Below, piece after piece: positions 32,330-43,812 of a stretch of 64,000 nucleotides of DNA. The notes under the pieces were generated by a model that did not search any database, had not been told where the DNA came from, and worked only from the letters and a program-made list of their open reading frames with translations. Every line of letters begins with the position of its first letter. Within the stretch, counting starts at the first letter, position 1. The DNA is from Spirometra erinaceieuropaei (lineage: Eukaryota; Platyhelminthes; Cestoda; Diphyllobothriidea; Diphyllobothriidae), in the NCBI GenBank assembly GCA_902702965.1, contig CACRXP010000147.1, positions 168,852-232,851 on the forward strand, read 5' to 3'. The position numbers and the translations under genes were made by a program.

Positions 32330-32985
32330 CCTACAGAAGCACCATCCATTTCGTCGCATTGTTAGGGACGGGCGGAAATTGCGGACTCGCCTACAAGAGC
32401 ACAAATCAGCTACTCGGAGGATAGACCCAAACTCTCAATTAGCAACGCACGTTGGAGAAACTGGGCATACTTTCGATCTCCAGCGAGCTACCATCTTAGG
32501 TTGGGGCAGCACAAAAGCAGAACGGTTAACTCTCGAGGCGTGGTCCCGGATGTTCACTCCATCAACAGACAGCAGGACTTTCCTGCAGCTTATAAAGTCC
32601 TACGTCATCACAATCGTAGAGCTCAGGACCAAACAACCACAGCAAACATAAGAAGGCCATGCGTATGTAGACGTACGAGGACAGCCCGACGGCGAGTGTA
32701 CTCGACGAGGAAAAACAAGAACCACCAGACCGACCATCTGACAAAGATTCAATCAGCTCCCCCTGACGGAGTGGTGACTCACAAAGCACGCAGACAAAAC
32801 GCCCGTCAACCATCCCCGAGAGGACGAGGCAGCGAGAGGAGAGCAAAATCGATCAGCACGAGGCCGACCAACGTGACACTCCACTTGGGATCTCCGGTCG
32901 ATTAAGAGCATTTTACGCTTTGACAATGGAGAGCCGGCCAAGCTCTTCGAAACGTCAGCATCTAAATAAGCCTGTTCCGGTGAGC
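32330..32985 (+). pseudogene. PLE endonuclease C-terminal fragment with 3' tail (PLE5)
   Basis: The plus-strand frame at 32340-32560 reads RRIVRDGRKLRTRLQEHKSA, IDPNSQLATHVGETGHTFDL and STKAERLTLEAW, which is the back half of a PLE GIY-YIG nuclease (conserved R...EH and GH.F segments). The GIY and YIG strands are missing. The tail at 32580-32985 is collinear with the PLE terminal unit at 3779-4198, including a hairpin (GAGAGC ... GCTCTT) followed by CGAAACGTCAG at 32930-32958. It ends in CCGGTGAG, immediately before the TTC array. Confidence 0.75.
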
Positions 32986-32986
32986 C

Positions 32987-33119
32987 CTTCTTCTTCTTCT
33001 TCTTCTTCTTCTTCTTCTTCTTCTTCTTCTTCTTCTTCTTCTTCTTCTTCTTCTTCTTCTTCTTCGTCGTCTTCTTCTTCTTCTTCTTCTTTTTCTTCTT
33101 CTTCTTCTTCTTCTTCTTC
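32987..33119. repeat. (TTC)n array
   Basis: About 44 TTC triplets with two GTC changes near 33066 and a TTT change near 33091. In the related PLE end at 3753-3795 the same position holds only a short AATGAAGTG-type spacer between CCGGTGAG and CAACCCGGATCTCT (seen there on the minus strand), so the array expanded inside the element. The long poly-Lys and poly-Ser frames across it are artefacts. Confidence 0.95.
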
Positions 33120-33169
33120 AAATAATCAACCCGGATCTCTCAACTTTGCCGATCTGAATTGTTAGGGAC

Positions 33170-35852
33170 GTTTTTCATATCATTGTTCATGTGGTAAAAT
33201 TGGGCTGGATTCCGGCAGAGTCGGGGTGTGCCAAGGATACGTCACTTCAGAGGCAAACGGGTCACCTTTTAGCTTTTTTCATTACGACCTCTACCGACTC
33301 GTAGATAGTAGCACATGGTCATAACCGATAAGCGTTTCTTCTTTATGGCCGTAATGTTCATCAGAAATTACCATAATCATCGTGTAATTTCTTATTCTTC
33401 CGAAGTGTTGGACAGTTAGTCGGACTTAATACTGATGACTTAGGAAAGTCATCGAGGGGATTTAAAGAAAAGCTAGGCCTATCTGACTTAGGCATACCAG
33501 TCATTCGCGTTCCAGACTCTGCCAGTTTTTTACGGAGGCAGATTTTGCGCAAATTTTGGCGATCACAATTACTGCGCAATCAGTTTTTAACTCACCATAA
33601 CAGTGTTCATCCAATTTAGCTCACATGCTCGTTTTATATAACTGCGCATTCAATACAACGTCAACACTACCCTTGTCTTATAGAATAATCGAAATCGCTT
33701 CACGTTCCTTTAAACCCATCAAATGCGCGAACTTCCCGTCTTACTTTTTGTTTCATTATTCAATTTTCACATGTCACCAACCGCCTAGTCGGTTAATTTC
33801 GAAGGCCATTGGTCAAAAATTCCCGTTTATATTTTGACTTGTAACCTCTAGCCTGAAGGTTGTTATCCAACTGGCCCCTCAGCTGTTGCAGGTATCACTT
33901 CAGCCGCTTTTGGCATGCTTTTAGTATTCAGGCCAAGTATTGTACTAGACAGCTGATCCCACATTATGGACAGAGCTTGTATGTGAGTACACGAAGTTGG
34001 AAATGGTTGGTTTGGTTAAATCCCGTGACCCACCAGACTCCAGACGTCTTCGTTGGGGTGGAGATCGAAGAATTTGCACGAACAAGCAAACAAATGGACG
34101 CCAGCCTCCGTGTCGAATGTTTACAGAAAGTGCTCGACAAGATGGAGCACTGTCCCTATCGTTGATGCTCGACGGCACATGGCCTGCAAGTTTAAACACT
34201 CCTGCTTCCATGTCCTCACGCCTTTTTAGTATGAAAATTATAAGGTAGGATGACAGCACCACTTTCTCTGCTCCATTGTGTTTCCGTGGCAAGACAAGTC
34301 GGACGCAGGCAGTCGACCAAAAGCTGACGCTACATACGCATGCCACACATGTGCCAGCTACTTACTCCACCCCGATCAGACCCCAACATATCAGACCTCC
34401 CGGTGAGAAGGGGTGCCCCATTGAAGGAGCCCAATTAGTTGTCCGTAGACTGTGGGTTGTGTGCTAATGTATGTACTTGCGAAATCTAGTTACTTGCTGG
34501 GCAGTTGTGGCCAAGAGTGGAGAAACCAAAAACGGAGATCAACGGAGCAGGAATTGAGTGATAACAAAAATGTCTGCCGGGGCTAGGCTCAGTTCTTCGA
34601 TGACCAGGCTCCATTTGAAGATGGAGCGCCAGCTAGATATCGTATTTGTATACATTTGCCATTTTTTCTGGAAAGCATGGCTTTTACTACCAACCGTCTT
34701 CTGTGTCTTCCTGCATTCCGCCAGGTAGCCACCATTTCCGTATGACACGATCCAAAATATACCGACAGCTGACTGGGAACAGAGTTTCCTCGCAAGTGAA
34801 AAAATCTCCATGCCACCGCCTTTAGCGTGTTGCGATATCTTCATCACAGGCGGGCTTTTGATACCGAACCGCCATACCTTCTTTGTTTGTCTAAATTACC
34901 ATAGTGAGGTCATCTGCGCGCCGCTCTAGCAACGTTGTGAAGGAAGTCAAATCTAACACGAATGTTTGAAGCCTTCCACCGGCGTTTATTCATGATGTCA
35001 ACAAACGCAGTATTCGACAGTTATCGCTTGTTATACTTTAGCCTTATCTGCTTTACGTACCCATTTTGTCCACTGTGAATGGAGGCCCTTTTGCTGAAAA
35101 TTTTGGAATGATAAATCCCAAATAAAGCGTACCTCTCCCTCTTTAAAGGCACAACAGACTTTCCCTAAGAAGGAAAGTGTGGACTGCCGGATCAGTTGCA
35201 ATCACTTCGATTTCCCATCGTGTGACGGTGGCAGGATCGGGGCAAGTCAACCTTAAATGAGATCAGACACATTGAGGCCTCCCTCTCAGATCTAATAAAC
35301 AGGCTTTTGGATCAGTTAAGGTCTGATGAAGAGCTGCCAATTGGGGGTCGCAGTTGGAGTGTTCGTGCACATGTACACAATGACAGTTCAGTCGTCGTTT
35401 GCAACGTGAAGGCAGGATCGGTGACTTACAGGTGAGCTGATTTTAAATGAGGCACACCTACTCAAAAACTACTACACCCCCCTCCTCCCTCATATACATG
35501 CATGGCTCTGCTGTCAGACAATGCCAGGACGACTATAGACGGGCTAGGGGACAGTGAATTACGAAGTTAAACAACGAGTCGACGCCTGCAACACACGCAC
35601 ACGTTCTGGTCCTCACAACACGTACCAGGCGTCAGTGTGGGGTCACATGAGTTCACCTGGGTGAGAGTATCGTGAAAGCCACATAGGGGAAAGAGTCCTT
35701 GAATCCTGAATCCTGAAAAAATACACCAGACAAAGATGACTACATAAACGACATGAATTGTTTCATTGGTCTTCGACGCACTTATAAATTTAAACATATT
35801 GCATAGCAAACGCGCAAAATATGCTCTCTCGTACTCCTTTGGTATCATTCGT
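33170..35852. other. Long intergenic stretch
   Basis: I see no convincing gene or named repeat in these 2.7 kb. Short frames (for example 33860-34165 plus, 33945-34346 minus, 34539-34847 minus) lack domains. Confidence 0.45.
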
Positions 35853-36996
35853 CGTCTTCTTTAATTTTTTTACTCGAAGAAGGGAAGATTGTCGGTTTTA
35901 AAAAGGTTCGCAATAATGAGATTCCTTTAGGTCGTGGGACGTCCATCCAAGTAACATCGTATCTCTACTTTGTTAAGACCTCTTGTAAAGTACGAGACAT
36001 TGCTCACATCTGTTGCAGAATTTTAATAGCTCTAATGGCATAGAAGAAGCAGCCATTCTGCCTACTTGGGAAGTGCACAGCTCGAGGTTTGGAAACTACA
36101 GATTCAAGTACAGCGGCAGATCGGCTTCAAAAGTATACGGGAATTGGACAAAATGTAAAGCCGAAAAAACCGCCTCTTTGAGAATAAAATTCGAAGAAGA
36201 GGAGGAAGAATGAGAAGTAGACGGGATTTGCTACCAAATGCGTACAATACAGGATATTTCCGCGCATGTTTTCTGTAAAATATGCTTGAATTTATGAGTA
36301 CATAAAAAGCAATGGAAAAAATAAAGTACTTATTAAGTCCTTTTTCCTAGTGTGGTTTGCGCAGACGACTGTAAACAAGTGCATTCAGAAGTCGGTATCC
36401 TAGCGCGACTGATACATCTCGGGATTATGCTACATGAAAATCAATATTACAACCACTGTTAGATGGTAGTTCGACCATTGTATCTGATGGCGCCCACCAT
36501 GTGCTCTACAGCAAGGTGCAGCAGGCACGGTGACATGCGCGTGAATAAGTTTATAGTGACAGTAGACTTGCGCAGCATCTACCGCACTCTCTCTTCCTCA
36601 CTCCCCATCTGGCCACGGTGTCAACACAGAGTCGAGAGGACCGGAGGCGGAGGAGGGTGCAGGTGGCTGACACGGTCGGACCCACACCTAGGCGTACTAC
36701 CACACCCCCAGGTCCACAGCAAACACTAGACCGGGGGTTTTAACCAAAACCAGAAAAATACAGGAGGACACAGGTCACTGGGCAATCATTTACACGGCCC
36801 GTCTACCGAGCGCAAGTGCGTCTACCGACAGGGAACTAGGTGCCCGAGAGCTGACAGTACGCACCAGGCTGCGAGGACCATGGTATGCTGATCATGGCAT
36901 TGTAGACGGTCACAAACTTTGGATCCCACTTTTTCTAGTCGAAAACGCCTTACGGAATTTCAATTAGCATTTCATGAGATAGGCCTACTACTCTAG
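35853..36996. mobile_element. Diverged foldback element, copy g, with SINE inserted
   Basis: The segments TTTTTTACTCGAAGAAGGGA (35868), the 36030-36120 AT-rich core, and the right terminus TTTCATGAGATAGGCCTACT match the foldback family. A family 2 SINE lies at 36480-36735. The left terminus is not identified. Confidence 0.5.
36480..36735 (+). repeat. Dispersed SINE-like repeat (family 2), copy 2
   Basis: Shares GGTGCAGCAGGCACGGTGAC, TGCGCGTGAATAAGTTTATA, GTAGACTTGCGCAGCATCTA and CTCCCCATCTGGCCACGGTG with the other copies. The downstream part (CCACACCTAGGCG, ACCACACCCCCAGG) matches the minus strand of 48780-48870. Confidence 0.75.
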
Positions 36997-38329
36997 GTTT
37001 ATCCTCCATCAGGCTACTGTCCCAACCTGATTTATGAACGTTTTAGCAAACAGTACTTGGCTGGACTGAAATATAATCACCCCCCCCCCACCTGAAATCG
37101 ACCATCTGATCATACTGTATCCCGTGGACACAGCGACGTCACTGTTCAAGACCCACAAGACCGGTACCAACAGAACCGACCCCCAATATTGTCCCCGCTA
37201 AAGTCTGAAACATTTAATCGCTGAATCATGCCCGCCTAACCCTATGCCATTAAGACTGTATGTTGTACCATTTCGATAGGGATAAATTCCCGTCATGGTG
37301 CCGCCAAGTAAACAAGTAAGGTGGGCGTGATTTCAAATGTGTATTTTTTCGAGGTAAATAATCAAACGCCGGCTGAACCACTGTAGTTCAAGGAAATGCA
37401 TACAGTGGTCATAGTGTTGAAAGTATCATTTCGGTGTTTGAAGAGCAAATTCAGATGTCTGCCCAACGAAATTAAATAGTAAACATGCATGCCTGGGTCT
37501 CTGGTTGGGAGTGGTCATATTTCAACCTTACCCACTGCTTGATATACACGCTTGGTAAAAAAACGCTCGTCCACTCAGTATGTTAGTGGAACAGCGCACA
37601 CCTCTTTTTCGGCGTAGCCCTCACTATAATAAATCTGAAGTACTTTAATCTATGACAACAAGCAAACAGTCGTGGCTTGGAAGGTTGCCAACTGATGGGG
37701 TAATTTGATCCCCGTGACCAGTACCATGCCTGGTACATTCAGCGTCAGTCGTCACGTTGTTTCCGATAGGCCTAACCAGTTCTCCTTTTTAAGCCCGTTC
37801 ACGGACGCAGTTTAGCTAACAAGAAATCTCGTGTTAAGGTGTCAGGCATGTGGGAAGGTGCAGTAACTGATTTCGGCCATTCATCTGTGGCGACAGAGCA
37901 GAGAAAAACAGCTGAGCAATCTGCGCCTTTTAATCTCTCCCAGAAATCAATTGGCTAACTTGGAGTAAATACTTGCGGACAAACCTTTCCCATTTGGAAT
38001 AGAAAGTCGATACGAATATTTTGGCCGAAAGCCATCAGCTGTCGTGGAATGACTGCTTATTGTTCCTAAACTGCCACTGATGAGCCAAACGCCTTGGCAG
38101 CCGTGCCATGCATCCGCAGAAAATCGACGAGACAAGGGTGTCTAGGCTGTCAGTATGGTGAGTCATGCAACATTCGCACCGCTCGGCGAATCATTGGGAA
38201 GTGGAGGGTTGGCGACGCCTGGTGCGTCCAAAAGGCATGTGATGGTTCAATATCAGTCCTTAATTCAAGTTAATTATGTGTTGGAAACAGCGACCGTCAG
38301 AAGTGCTTTCCTCAGTATGAGCCGCGTCC
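36997..38329. other. Intergenic sequence upstream of the GT31 gene
   Basis: I see no gene here. A C-run lies at 37080-37090. Confidence 0.45.
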
Positions 38330-38462
38330 GCCGATTGGCGAAGGCGCGCGTGGATTTAGAGGCTTGCCCTGGCGCGCCTCCATAACAGCCGGCGTCGTGA
38401 ACCTGATTGGTTCATGCCGCGACTAATCAGCGAGTGCGCATACGTCGCCACCAGCTCAGTCG
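38330..38462 (+). promoter_or_regulatory. Proximal promoter region of the GT31 gene
   Basis: GC- and CpG-rich, with two ATTGG (inverted CCAAT) boxes at 38334 and 38406, about 125 and 55 bases before the ATG. No TATA box is evident. The placement fits a CCAAT-driven housekeeping-type promoter; the transcription start is not determinable. Confidence 0.4.
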
Positions 38463-39029
38463 ATGAAACGCCAGCGTTGGTTTGCTCAACGTCCGCAACG
38501 TCCTGCGGCGGCGTTCATTATGCGATTGAAACTCCGACTGATCCTCCTGGTCGTCGGAGTTTATGCCGTCATCTCTGCATTTATTCTCTGCTTCCCCCAG
38601 CCTTCTCAGACCTTCAGTCCAGCTTCCGATGTCCGGAACAACAATAGGAAAATAAGCTATGACGTTGACGGCACTGCTTCCAGTTGTCGATGTTCCCTCC
38701 TCCCTCACCAACAACAGCCTCGAGCCGTTTGGAGGTGGCCGCCGCGGCGGGTGGAGGATCTTATCTGTCCCAATGATAGCACCTACGACTTGACACTTTG
38801 TGTGGCTATCTCGGGCACCGGAGTTGTGCCTACGAAGCTCGACTTACGGTTGGATGAACTGCGTCATCGTAAGTCTCGGCTGCAGCACGCGATTGATGGC
38901 TGGTCACTCCTGCGTCAGTGGTACGAGCTGGAGGATGACGACAAACTGGAGCAGTATGACATGTACACGGCAGCCATAAATGCAACGCCGTACGTGAGAA
39001 ATATATCCGCGGGCTGGCCTGTAAACATG
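38463..39029 (+). CDS. Beta-1,3-glycosyltransferase (GT31), coding exon 1: membrane anchor and stem
   Basis: The exon encodes residues 1-189 of a predicted 504-aa type II Golgi membrane protein. A short basic cytoplasmic tail is followed by a signal anchor at about residues 26-44 (LILLVVGVYAVISAFILCF). The rest is a lumenal stem with possible N-glycosylation sites (NDS, NAT, NIS). An in-frame ATG at 38520 (Met20), immediately before the basic RLKLR and the anchor, is an equally good start. The donor is ATG followed by GTGAGC at 39030, phase 0, which matches the phase-0 acceptor at 45498. The stem is much longer than in Brainiac-like enzymes. Linkage of the two exons across 6.5 kb is supported by phase and by the complementary halves (anchor here, catalytic domain there), but is not proven without a transcript. 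Confidence 0.78.
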
Positions 39030-39707
39030 GTGAGCCGAGTACTTCCTTTGATGCTGTTTACCGAATCGTATCCTAGCGAGTCATTTCACGATTCCAGAAT
39101 TTAGCAGTCTGCCCTATTTCCAGCTAAGGATGGGGATGACCAGTGATTGTTCTGACGGGATAGTATCGAGTCCAAATGAGGGTTCTCTTTGCTGTTTTGA
39201 GGTAATACTGAATAATACGCGTGGCATGCTATTGGTACTTGCCTGTGCATGACTTGGACACAAATTTAGTTCCCTCGGTCGAGACAAAGGCAACGTTGGA
39301 GCCAGTCTGGAATTACGTGTCCAGGTTGTTGGTTAATGTCCTATAGTGAAGCAGTCTCCGCGAAATAGACTCTTTCGACTGGACTGGCGCTGTCATTTTG
39401 GCAACCATTTTCATAAATGTCACATCAGAAAACAATATAAAGCCCGACAGTCACCGATGCTCGAAGTTCGAATACCGACCTGTTAGCAGTTGCATGGGGC
39501 CTTCAACCGGAGAACGTGTATCTCAGTGATTCGAGATTTCGTGGGCACTGGTCCGGACTAATCTTTGGGTATTGGCAGATGTGCGCTCAGGTTATGTGGG
39601 CCGATATAAGAAGAGAGTGAGGCCGATGCTAAGGTTCCCTTGCCCACGGTAATTAAACGCATTCCTCACTAGTAAATCTAACGCGGTTGCATTTTATTAT
39701 TATTGAC

Positions 39708-39767
39708 ACCACCACCACCACCACCACCACCACCACCACCACCACCACCACCACCACCACCACCACA
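39708..39767. repeat. (ACC)n microsatellite
   Basis: About 20 perfect CAC/ACC triplets. Confidence 0.95.
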
Positions 39768-39774
39768 GGTTGCA

Positions 39775-40060
39775 AAACCCGGGGTTGGGTATGGCTGGCT
39801 GATGACGCCACAGTTCGGCCGTCGTTGCCGACGATGTCCGCCACGTGCTACACAGCAGGGTGGGAGCGGGGAAGGTGACTTGCGCGTGATTTAGTTTATG
39901 GTGATAGTGCGGCATCTACCACATTTTCCCCTCTTTCCCCACCTGGGCACGGTATCATGGCTGACTCAAGATGACCGGATGTGGGAAAGGGCTCAGGTGA
40001 CTGACACGGTGAAAACCCGCACCTAAGCTCCGATCCCACTGAGTGGGACCTCCATATGGG
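39775..40060 (+). repeat. SINE-like composite: family 1 arm start joined to family 2, copy 3
   Basis: It begins with GGGTATGGCTGGCTGA (the foldback SINE arm) and passes into GTGCTACACAGCAGGGTG, GACTTGCGCGTGATTTAG and CCCCACCTGGGCACGG of family 2. The two SINE families therefore share a junction here. Confidence 0.65.
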
Positions 40061-40579
40061 CCACATTAAGAAGGAGCCATTGTAGCTTGACTCATTCCAC
40101 CAGTCGGCCACTCCAAACAAACACACACACTGGGCTGACCGCATGGTTTAAGTTGAATCTTCAATTGGCAACCTTTAAAGCCACGGTCTTTAGCTCGCCG
40201 TGGCGGCTTCATGCGCGTTTAATTTTTTATAATGAGGAATTATTCGCTGGAAGTCGGTCTCGCACGAACTGCCCCCTCCCCCCACACATACACGCCAGGA
40301 TTTCACACAAAAGGGGGTAGACTGTTCGGATCTCAAATGTAACAGTGAAGCCATATGGAGAAAGGAGCTGAGTAATCCTTTTAACGAGTAGTTCGTAACA
40401 TATGCCTTGCAGGTCTCGGCGCACTCTTTCCCATGTTTGCTCAAGATCGGGCTGCTCGGACAGTCTTTGCTGCACCAAGCGGCGACATCTGAAGAACGCC
40501 GCTTTGGTTGAGTCAGTCCGGTGGCCAACGTAGGCCTTATGCGCAGCCTGTTCTTTCCGGTGAGCAGTTTACCGCAGTT

Positions 40580-40675
40580 GGCTAGATCGCAGTTGGTAGC
40601 CCTGCCCCGTATTACAGGTGGCTGGGGGTTTGCTTACTGGAGCTGTTTTGTGGGGCTACATAATCACATCTGACC
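40580..40675. mobile_element. Hybrid short TIR element (copy 4)
   Basis: The left end GGCTAGATCGCAGTTGGTAG matches the TIR of the long elements at 53483 and 56621. The right end (GGGGCTACATAATCACATCT, GACC) matches the TIR of the short elements at 637, 10031 and 26627. CAGTTGGC at 40575-40582 and CATTTGGC at 40676-40683 could be an 8-bp duplication with one mismatch, though it would overlap the first bases of the TIR. It links the long and short families. Confidence 0.55.
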
Positions 40676-40689
40676 CATTTGGCTTCCGT

Positions 40690-40870
40690 TTTACGTTTGA
40701 GGTTAGGATTAAGGTACCGCTTTATGGTGTCCGATTTTCGAGTTAGGGTTATGCCTTTTAGGCTTAGGCTTTCGGGTTACGATTAGGGTTTGAGTTTACA
40801 ATTAGGTTTTATAGTTAGGGCTATGTCGAAGGGCTACGGTAACGTTTACGATTACGCAATTTTCTGCGTC
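40690..40870. repeat. Degenerate TTAGGG-type tract
   Basis: Repeated GTTAGGGTTA, GGTTAGGAT, GATTAGGGTTTG and similar units just outside the hybrid TIR element. Confidence 0.6.
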
Positions 40871-40979
40871 GTTTTGGTCGAGTCAGCCCTAGTGTTGACG
40901 CCGGGCGTGTCCGAGGACGCCCAAGGCAGTGGAATGGATAGCATTCCGCGGTTGACATCACCGAGTCTCCACGGTGGTC

Positions 40980-42000
40980 AGGTCGTCCGGACCCTGCGGT
41001 TCCTCCAGGTGTTGGGCTGATCAGCTACCAAATCTTAGCGACGAGCAGGCAAATTCGACAGAACAGGTATTTAATATGCCTGGGGGTCGCTTACCTTGTG
41101 GTCTCTCGCGAGCTTGTGATCGGCGCCTCTTCTTGCAGATGACAAGACAGTCGGCGTCGCAGATGGCCTTGGTTACCAGCACGTCCTGTCGACCCCGCCT
41201 CCGGACATGAACGTAGTCCAGCAACTTCCGGCGCCGCGATCGGGGGTGCATTGAGATCGCCCTCTTCCGTGTCGGAAGTCAAAATGTGTTGGTGAGATGG
41301 AGGAGGAGGGGGAGGCGGTATTGTGTGCAGGTTTGCAGAAATCGGAGGCCATTGTCGTTGCAGCCACAGATTCCATGGAGACTCAGCACCCCCCTCCAGG
41401 TAACTTAGTCTGTCCCGACATAGGCATTGGAGTCACCAAGGATAATCAACTTGTCTGCCTTGTGCACAGTTGCCAGGAGGGCGTGCAGTTACTCGTAGAA
41501 CTTGCTTTTCGCCTCGTCGGAGATGGCTATTGAGGGAGGGAATGGGGAGTAGGCACTGACGATGGTGATGAATTTGGTTCCCGAAGTGGCGAATGCAGGG
41601 CGGTCGTTGGCGCCCTTCGGCAGGTAGGGCAGCAGTTTCACGATGTCGTTCCGGATGGCAAAGGCGATTCCGGCGTCGCGTCGTTCTGCCTTTGGGCGGC
41701 CGCTCCAGAAGAAGATGTAGCCGACACCCACCTCGAGTTGGCCCGGCTCGGAGAAACAGGTGTCGTCGCTGAGAGCAGCGATGTCCACCTTGTAGCGCAT
41801 CAGTTCCAGAACGACTAGCGCCATCTCCCTTTCCGGATGGTTGCTCCTCGGATCGTCTAAAAGGGAACGAACGATCCAGGCCGCCAGAGCGAGTGGACTT
41901 ACTCTAGCAGCCTGTGGATTTGGCCGAGGAGAGGAGGGGAACGGGGGGTTTTTGTTCTTTGTTATTTTTTGACCTCGCTTTTTGCATCTACGAGACACCA
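40980..42000 (-). pseudogene. RTE-like LINE endonuclease fragment
   Basis: The minus-strand frame at 42001-41489 (170 codons) reads LALAAWIVRSLLDDPRSNHP, MRYKVDIAALSDDTCF, GYIFFWSGRPKAERRDAGIA, FAIRNDIVKLLPYLPKGAND and FITIVSAYSPFPPSIAISDE, an apurinic-type endonuclease N-terminal half. A stop follows FYE. The frame resumes LHALLATVHKADKLIILGDS with GDSNAYVG where active copies have GDFNARVG. Further pieces (LLDYVHVRRRGRQDVLVTKA at 41240-41180) lead to LNTCSVEFACSSLRFG near 41030, then end. It is better preserved at its 5' side than the copy at 25540. Confidence 0.85.
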
Positions 42001-42004
42001 TATA

Positions 42005-43812
42005 CAGTTAGTGACCTAACTCATGAAATGTGTCGAAACCGACACCATTTCATGGGTCCAGTGTCTGTGTCAATTGCGTAGAAGTTTAAAAGAACTAAAA
42101 GCATAAAGGAAATGCTAGAGGCGGTGTTGCATTGTTTAGAAATGCCGATTTATTTAAAAAAAAACGCAATATCCCGAAAACGTCAGAAATGGCTCTAATT
42201 TAGTAGAAATAAAATAACGTCTGATAACAGTGTTTCAGTGAAATTTACATCTAAGTATCGTTTAATAATTAGTGTGATTTCATATATGACGGTTTGCCAA
42301 CGGCCTGCATCCTGAGTGTAGGTTCCAAAACAGTTTTCCAGGGATTCATGTTACCCTTGACTCTTTTGAGTTAAATGAAACGAAGTTCAACAAGAGAAAC
42401 TGGATTGTGCTTGATTTCACCGGCGGGGACCTCAAAGGAACAACAGTTTTCATAAGGTGACATTCTGTCAGGCCGATTGGTGCGTTAATACGTTTAAACA
42501 GAACTGACAGGCGTGATCGTAAACATACAACTTTGTGTTTATAGGGAAAACATTTCTTCCGTTAAATTAATTTACGCTTTTCGTTCGTTTTGGATTATGT
42601 TTAGCTTCTGTTCGATCTCGAAATATTGCTCAATACTTCATTATTTTCAGTGTTTTCACCCGATCGTCCATATAGAAAGATTGTCAATTACTTGTCTGTT
42701 AAGATAAGGTTATTTTGAAGGTATTTACCAAATTAGTGAGTGTTCGGGTGCTCCTTTTCAGGAAGATGGTCATTTGGGTCACATGTGAAGACTCATTCAA
42801 ACACCAAACTTCATCTTTAACAAATAAAGCTGTCCACGACGAAAGTCAGCAACGAATATGCCTTCGATCAATAAAAAATTTCTTTAATAAGTTACCTCTT
42901 TAAGAAGTGCTTTATTACTACGCTCCATTGACGGATCTCTGTGGACTTTGCATTTTTGCACGATGAGGCCAAGTAAAAATTTGACACTTTTGGCCGTTCC
43001 TTTCTCGTTCCTAAACAATACTAATATTTTTCTACTGAAAACGTAAGAACGCGCCTTTCTCTATACATTGAGGCCATTTCCACTGTTTCTGCTCGCTTTT
43101 AGACTCCGTTCTTCGATTATGAATGCACGGCAGAGCGCCCATAAAAATACTGTCATTTTGCTGAAAATATTAACGTTTTGCTCGTTCTATTTCTGAATAA
43201 GGTATGCGCAGAGGCTAAACTACACGACAAGTAGCGTTTCCTATGTTCAAAACTGGAAACGACCATTCGGCGGTGGTAATTTATGTGACATCAGGTAGAA
43301 TTTTCCAAGCGGCAGAAATATTCAGCCCAATTACACGAAGGAATCCAAATCTGCGTTATTACTGCACTTTAGGGCAGCAAATCGCACAGACCTGTTAATT
43401 TGGCATTCAAGAATTGATAAAACCTCTGGTTTTCCTAAACCTTAGTGTTAGCAGGTTTATTGCCACGGTTAAAATCGGACATAAAATAAATTTTCAGGTT
43501 CGGCTAAATCTGTTTATTAAAACTCTCGCGGTTAAATTATTATCCTTCGAATGAAAAAGTCGCGCAGATTCGTAACCGGAGTCTAGGACATGTATTAGCA
43601 TAGGAAATTGCACGAATTTATTCCAACGTCCATTTTCGCTAGAATGTACTGATATTTTACTTGATATAATTACGTAAACACAATTTCTGCACAATAAAAG
43701 GACGTCTCATTGAGGGATGTGGATGAACGAACAAAATGCGCAACGTCAAAGACGTCCAGAAATTCCTGCATTAGTTTCCGCTATCAGCTTTCATGAGATA
43801 GGTCACGTACTG
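42005..43812. mobile_element. Long TA-flanked TIR element, copy h
   Basis: An 1808-bp element flanked by TA (42003-42004, 43813-43814) with termini CAGTTAGTGACCTAACTCAT and ATGAGATAGGTCACGTACTG. It is homologous in inverse orientation to 28626-30537. No coding capacity is apparent. It directly abuts the RTE-like fragment. Confidence 0.85.

Noticed and set aside
32753..33165. Poly-Lys and poly-Ser open frames
   Set aside because: They are the two strands of the TTC array.
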